The translations under genes were made by a program, and so were the position numbers. The notes below the pieces were generated by a model, which saw only the letters and a program-made list of their open reading frames with translations, was not told where the DNA came from and searched no databases. From Dipylidium caninum (lineage: Eukaryota; Platyhelminthes; Cestoda; Cyclophyllidea; Dipylidiidae): a stretch of 64,000 nucleotides of DNA. The stretch is from the NCBI GenBank assembly GCA_017562135.1, contig QEYB01000014.1, positions 40,554 to 104,553 of the forward strand. The letters run 5' to 3'. Positions 59,201 through 64,000 of this stretch are shown here, piece by piece; position 1 is the first letter of the stretch, and each line of letters opens with the position of its first letter.

Positions 59201-59991
59201 CTGAGAAGACGCCTCTCCTTTTAGGAGCAACGAAAAGGATGAAGTATGGGTTGGTTGAAGCAGAGCCCCTTAACTCTCTCCCCCTCAGTGTGACTAAATC
59301 ACTGAGGAAAGAGGGGTAGATGGCGAGAGAGAGTGTGTGTGTCAGAGAGATTCAAGAAGGCGCTCAATAAGGGTAATAGTAAAACAGCATACATGTCCTA
59401 AAAAGTCATTCCAATTGAGAAATAATGATTAACTTATGCGATATGGCGCTACTTCGCTACTCGAACTGTGTCGTCTACCTCAGGCACACCGAAACTCTAT
59501 CAGCAATGGACTGTTATGTGTGCACTGTGCTGATTTTTGTTGTTGTCATCAACAATAGTGTCCACTTGCAGAAGAATCAGTCTATATCAGTGTAGTTAAC
59601 AAAATCGAGTGGGTTTCGGGAGCGTGGGTGAATAGAGAATATTAAGTGAAGTTGGTCGGAGTCGCAGTTATCATCTTTCCTTTCTGAGTAAGTGATCACT
59701 CGACAATTAACTTTAGCCTCTTTGTCGTCTTAACTCATTTTATCTACTTTGGATCTAGGTCACGGGTGAAATATGCCAATGGCTCTTTCCCTCAACGTGA
59801 ATATTTCATTCCAAACAGTCGTTAAACTGAGATAAGGTGAAACTAATAGCTCAATGAAATGTTCCAGATGGGGAATGGAAAGAGGACAAATGAGAAGGGA
59901 AGACCGATAGCCTCGATGTCTTTTCCGACTTGGCCGAATGCTAATGCGTCCGACTGATTTCAGACACCCGAAGTCACACTTTTGAGCAGAC
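58948..59991 (+). repeat. Recent duplicate block, copy 2
   Basis: Partner of 49,766-50,867. It lies in its expected context, the end of E6 of the third copy, so it is probably the donor arrangement or closer to it. Single-base indels relative to copy 1 break the small signal-peptide-like frame. Confidence 0.9.
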
Positions 59992-60841
59992 ACCCGATGT
60001 AGTTGGTGATGGACGAGCCTGCCACACCGCCTTTGGCAACAATAATGTGTTGATCGTGCCTGTCGAGATCACCTACCATCTAGTGGACTCGATCGGATCA
60101 CTAACGCGGACTGAAATGCCAACCGGCACGGGCGGACGACAAGATCAATTGCGTTGACGCCTAAGGAAACATTGTGTCGAGAACTGCACGAATAGCTAAC
60201 AGCTAGCCTACGCAATAAAGGCGAGGAATATTAGCCTTAGAATGGCTTCCTACGAAAACCGTATTTTGGGACTCTGAGTGACAATATCGGTAAGGGTACG
60301 GTGCGTCAACGCTGCGTAGGTAAACGCTCCCACCGTTGCCACCGTTTGGCACGGATCAGGGGATTGCCTGCACGGCTTTGAACCGGACTTCATGTAAATG
60401 CGGAGACGATCGACAAACTGCCGAGCCTTTCTGCTCATCGCGTGCGCAAAAAGAGCGACGTCCAATCAGAAGTGTCAGTCTGACACCGTCAAGGAGACAT
60501 TTGCGAATCAAGTGGAATATAAGGTTGGAGAACGAACGGAGCGTTGTCACTGTGGTAAATATGGCCTAAAGTGCTCTGGACGAACACGTGGTTGTATTGT
60601 CAGGTTCTGTGTTGTGACTTAAGCCCATGACCAATGCAACAAATTAGCGAGTGCAAGATGCAGCGTGTAATGCTCCTGACATTTAAACGCGATACGGATA
60701 ATTCAATATTTGGCGAAGAGAACTTGATGTGCTCTGCGTAGTCTTTTCATAGGAGATTGACGTTTTGAAGCTCCTGTACTGGCTCTTGCTGGGCACTTGG
60801 AAGCTTAAGGTTTACCCGAAAAGGAACTGTCGGAGAGGCAA

Positions 60842-62059
60842 ATGTTAACCTGCCACAAACGGCTGTCATCTCAACAACTTCGTGAGCTCACATCCTTCTC
60901 CACTGGAGTCTTGGACGAGGAGGCTTTTACCGCTCACATTCTTACCTTACCAACTGGCACAACCAGATTGGTGCACCCCCCACGGGTGACCTGAACACTG
61001 GTACCATCGCATCATGCGATAGCAGCAGCTAAGTTGCTCTTCGCAACTCATGCGATACTTGCTGTGAACAGTTAACTTCCTCTTCTGAGCTTTTGACTTG
61101 CCCAACTTCATTTTCTGGGGAAAGAGTTTGTCACTTAATAGCCACTGCAAATGCTTGCTATGTCCTTCTTTCGAGTGGACCAGTGGTGGGAAGGGAGCAC
61201 CCAGACAGTGTTGACTTTGCCGTGCCAGCATGCATTTCGCGAAATGTTCGCTTGCATATGGAAAGATCTCAGGTCTTCCACTTCCACGCACATAACACTC
61301 AATGTAGCTAGCCGGCTTCCAGAGCCAAGTTGGTGCCGCTATCCAAGACGACATATTTTGTGCTGTGAGCTAGAAGCGAGGCAATCCAACGGGAACGTTT
61401 TCGAGAAACTTAGACGAAAGGCCCTGACGAAAAATGAGGATTCGGGGTTTTATGTGGCCTATGAATAAACTCCGCCCATGCCGTGGGTAACCCTTTTCGC
61501 GCTAATTCCGACTGCTAAGGTGGAAAAGAGTCATATTCTCCTGCATAATGTCAAGAAGTGCAATGACTGCCAGTTAGTTGACATGCTTTCTCGAGATTTT
61601 GTATGTCTACGTCACGAACTGGCAACGCAAGCTGTCAAAAATTCGAGCGCTTGAGTCGCGCTTCAACCTCCTGCCCGCAGACCCTTCAGTGACATCCAAG
61701 CGCCTCAAACCTAAACGAACAGTTTTTGTGGCGCCAATCGAGCAGAGGCACGTACTGTGAAGTCATCGTTTTTATTCTTCGATGGTGCCAACTCAAATTT
61801 CTGCCAGCTGATCAGCCTCTGTGGGCAGATGAAGTCATGCGCCTGCAGGCAGCCGGTTATGCGGAGCTTCCGCAGTCGTTTAACTAGGGCAGAACAACTG
61901 AAACTCTCCAATCGGAAGCGTGAAGCAAAGGACGAATCTGGATATAGGCGTTGTTTTGTGGCATTGATGGCCTCCCTTTCTTCGCTCGTTTTGTTACTGA
62001 GGAATCTATCGCATTCCGTGAGGAGCAAGGAACATTTAGAGCAACAAAGTCATTCATAA
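60842..62059 (+). pseudogene. Remnants of an unrecognised reading frame
   Basis: Several protein-like segments share one frame: 60,842-60,990 (MLTCHKRLSSQQLRELTSF, then DEEAFTAHILTLPTGTTRL), 61,151-61,468 (HAFREMFACIWKDLRS, then RRKALTKNEDSGFYVAYE), 61,470-61,640 (AKVEKSHILLHNVKK, then LRHELATQAVKN) and 61,757-62,059 (FFDGANSNFCQLISLCGQMK, then SRLTRAEQLKLSNRKREAK). They are separated by stops with no convincing splice sites; one gtgacc at 60,982 could be a donor. It may be a decayed single-exon gene or a gene with introns I could not place. No family recognised. Confidence 0.3.
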
Positions 62060-62130
62060 AGAAAAGCTAATGCGCGCGCCAGTCAGTGCATGTGTTTGAG
62101 AGAAACGGTGCGACATAAAAGTTAAACCTG

Positions 62131-62331
62131 ATGAGTCCTCAATTCCTCGTATTGCTAACTCTGTTGTCAATGGCGAAATGTCGGTCTTCGTATTTGCCTA
62201 CTATTCAGCTAAACGGGTATGAAGAGATTTACTTGAAACGACACAATTTCGCTGCGTTATTTAATTTGAGTAGTGCTTTCTGGTGCGGTTTTGTTCTTTT
62301 CTTTCCCTCTCTGCAGTTTTCCTCGTTTTAA
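62131..62331 (+). CDS. Possible first exon with signal peptide
   Basis: ATG opens MSPQFLVLLTLLSMAKCRSS, a good signal peptide, then YLPTIQLNGYEEIYLKRHNF and a hydrophobic end before a stop at 62,331. A gtatga donor lies after LNG (about 62,218). Downstream, an open frame to 62,746 includes VQIEFTCGDTSHVKVDAQSE and ICWGGLSINRACVFGCRQC, a Cys-containing stretch that could be a later extracellular exon. The link between them is not established. Confidence 0.35.
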   Translation: MSPQFLVLLTLLSMAKCRSSYLPTIQLNGYEEIYLKRHNFAALFNLSSAFWCGFVLFFPSLQFSSF

Positions 62332-62749
62332 AGTAGGTCCAATTTTGTGCTGGTTTACGCGAAATGGACATTCGCTAAAGCTGAGCGATGTAATGATTGT
62401 GCTTGTTATCTTACTCAATATTAGATTCGATTACTATCCTCTTTTGTCACGTGAGTGTATAGCAGGCAGGCGGGAAAAAATAACCCAAAAAAGAAGAAAT
62501 AGTGGGAGCGTGCAAATAGAGTTTACATGTGGGGATACTTCACACGTGAAAGTAGACGCACAGAGTGAACGTGTGGAAGACGGCGACACTTATGAGAGGG
62601 ACCGTCTCGAAGAGGTGATCTGTTGGGGAGGGCTTTCGATCAACCGAGCTTGCGTGTTCGGGTGTAGGCAGTGTTCTGCGTTCCTTTCTCTAATTGACTA
62701 TCCCTTTCTTCTTCGCAACAGCACTGTGCGCATTTTCCTTTCCTAGCCA

Positions 62750-64000
62750 CCACAATGGTGTATGCCATCATCAGCGGTAGGGGTGTAAAGATGGACACCG
62801 CGGGAGGCATCACGGCTCCCATAGTCGCCCTCGGGTTGGGGCATTGAGTAGATGAGAACGAGCGTCCGCAATTTCCCGTGTTCTGAATCCCCGTCTCTCA
62901 GAACGGATATTGTGAAAATTATCTCAGTCCTAGGAGAACCCCGACACAGCCAGCGAATTACGTAGGCGAGGAGAAATCCCATCTCCATAGTGGAGCGTCG
63001 CTCTTGCGTGGGGTATCAAAGACGGATGGGGAGAGGCTCCCAACTGAGCGTAGATGTTCTGTAAATTGAGCGTAGATTAAAACCCACGAATCCGATGACA
63101 CGAAGAAGAGGAAGTACAAAAGATCAATGGCTTAAGGATGAGGCTGACACGCTTAACACCCTTTGTCCAATCCTTCGAGCCAATGCGCCACCACACAGCA
63201 TGCCAAAGAAGCGGGCGACCAGAATCGGTTAGCACAGTTGTCGGAACGATGGGAGAATAGGGGATGTGGATGGCTCTGTGTTAGGTGTCGAGAAAGAAAG
63301 CGCTCCAGTAAGATGAAGCAGTGCAATTCTTATAGGCTGGTCCATCCGATCAATAGGAAGACTAAATCCTAGTTTAAACGTATCGCGTGTAGGACTTGTT
63401 TGGCGGCGCGCCGCCCCGCCCAAATAATAGGTGCGGTAATTTTGTCAAAAGCCGAATTTACCTCAGAGAGGTGACTTACTAAAGCTAGTGTGAGAAATTT
63501 CCTGTTTACCTAGTAGAGACACGGGACTTTATGACGAGAGATATTCCTGTTCCACAGACGCTGCTGGCATTTGGAAGGCCAGGGAGTTGTCTCCGCCGAC
63601 GACTTCCAAGTCGCCACCGTGATGTTCGTCAGTCGTGTCTGGATGAAGACCGCCGTATGGCCGGCGTGGACAGGTAGGAAACGGAAAAAGTCTGACTCCC
63701 ATGGGCCTGGCCTAACGACTGCGTTGTGAGCTCAGTGTTGCGGTCACCTCTCGGCGAGCGCGAAAGAAGAGCACACCTGAATTGGCAGTGTGGTTGAATT
63801 GACGAGGCGCAATGAGGTCACACGCCGTACACTCTTAATCGCTTCTCGCGCGGTCGGATTATAGTCTCCCAAACTCCCCTTCCAATAGGGTCAGTCTCAT
63901 AAACCCCTGCTTCCACGGCAGCCTTATAGCGGGTCATTTCGGATTCTTTCCTGGAGGCACAAAAGTAATGACCACAATATGCTCGGACTGACAACTTAGG
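62750..64000. other. Unassigned sequence
   Basis: No gene supported. AGCGTAGAT occurs twice close together (about 63,048 and 63,069), a short local duplication of TGAGCGTAGA-T. Small frames on both strands lack motifs. Confidence 0.35.

Noticed and set aside
1..64000. CRISPR arrays, bacterial operons or phage genes
   Set aside because: No regularly spaced direct repeats, no Shine-Dalgarno-linked gene runs, and clear spliceosomal introns; the window is eukaryotic.

Overview
The window reads as eukaryotic nuclear DNA: GT-AG introns, phase-coherent coding exons, a TATA-like box upstream of genes, microsatellites and no operon structure. Overall gene density is low. The multicopy family of small secreted or membrane glycoproteins would fit a parasitic flatworm, most likely a cestode, but that is inference; no universally conserved housekeeping gene was recognised that would fix the taxon.

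The main content is a decaying multigene family. Each member starts with a 52-nt exon coding a 17-residue signal peptide, then a module of six exons (called E1 to E6 here, about 98, 97, 144, 95, 100 and 129 nt) whose intron phases are 1-0, 0-1, 1-1, 1-0, 0-1, 1-1. The phase pattern repeats after three exons, so the six-exon module looks like an internal duplication of a three-exon unit. One copy is complete and open: minus strand, 21,510 to 19,899, eight exons, 312 residues, with a Ser/Thr-rich stalk and a hydrophobic C-terminal segment. All other copies are damaged: 8,953-12,258 (+, two modules), 12,967-13,783 (-, half a module), 47,590-50,019 (+), 53,943-56,945 (+, two modules joined through a hybrid exon), 57,690-59,200 (+), and a lone E6 remnant near 6,842. 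Several copies are near-identical over hundreds of bases and share deletion junctions, so the cluster is turning over by duplication, inversion, deletion and fusion.

Other regions: 1-8.9 kb holds two diverged dispersed repeats and no clear gene. 14-19.8 kb and 22-32 kb are mostly unassigned, with repeats and a minisatellite. 32.36-34.74 kb carries a multi-exon gene for a strongly acidic Glu-rich protein with three tandemly duplicated exons and one internal frame break. 39.97 kb has a short RGG-box reading frame. 41.5-42.6 kb (-) has a run of phase-compatible coding exons too short to show as long ORFs. 46.2 kb has one good isolated exon. 60-64 kb has remnants of an unrecognised reading frame.

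The best candidate for something undescribed is the glycoprotein family: its doubled three-exon architecture, the E6 splice-donor switch that decides whether the stalk is encoded, and the hybrid exon that fused two neighbouring genes. Its size, signal peptide and many N-glycosylation sites are compatible with the taeniid GP50 diagnostic antigen family, but this was not tested.
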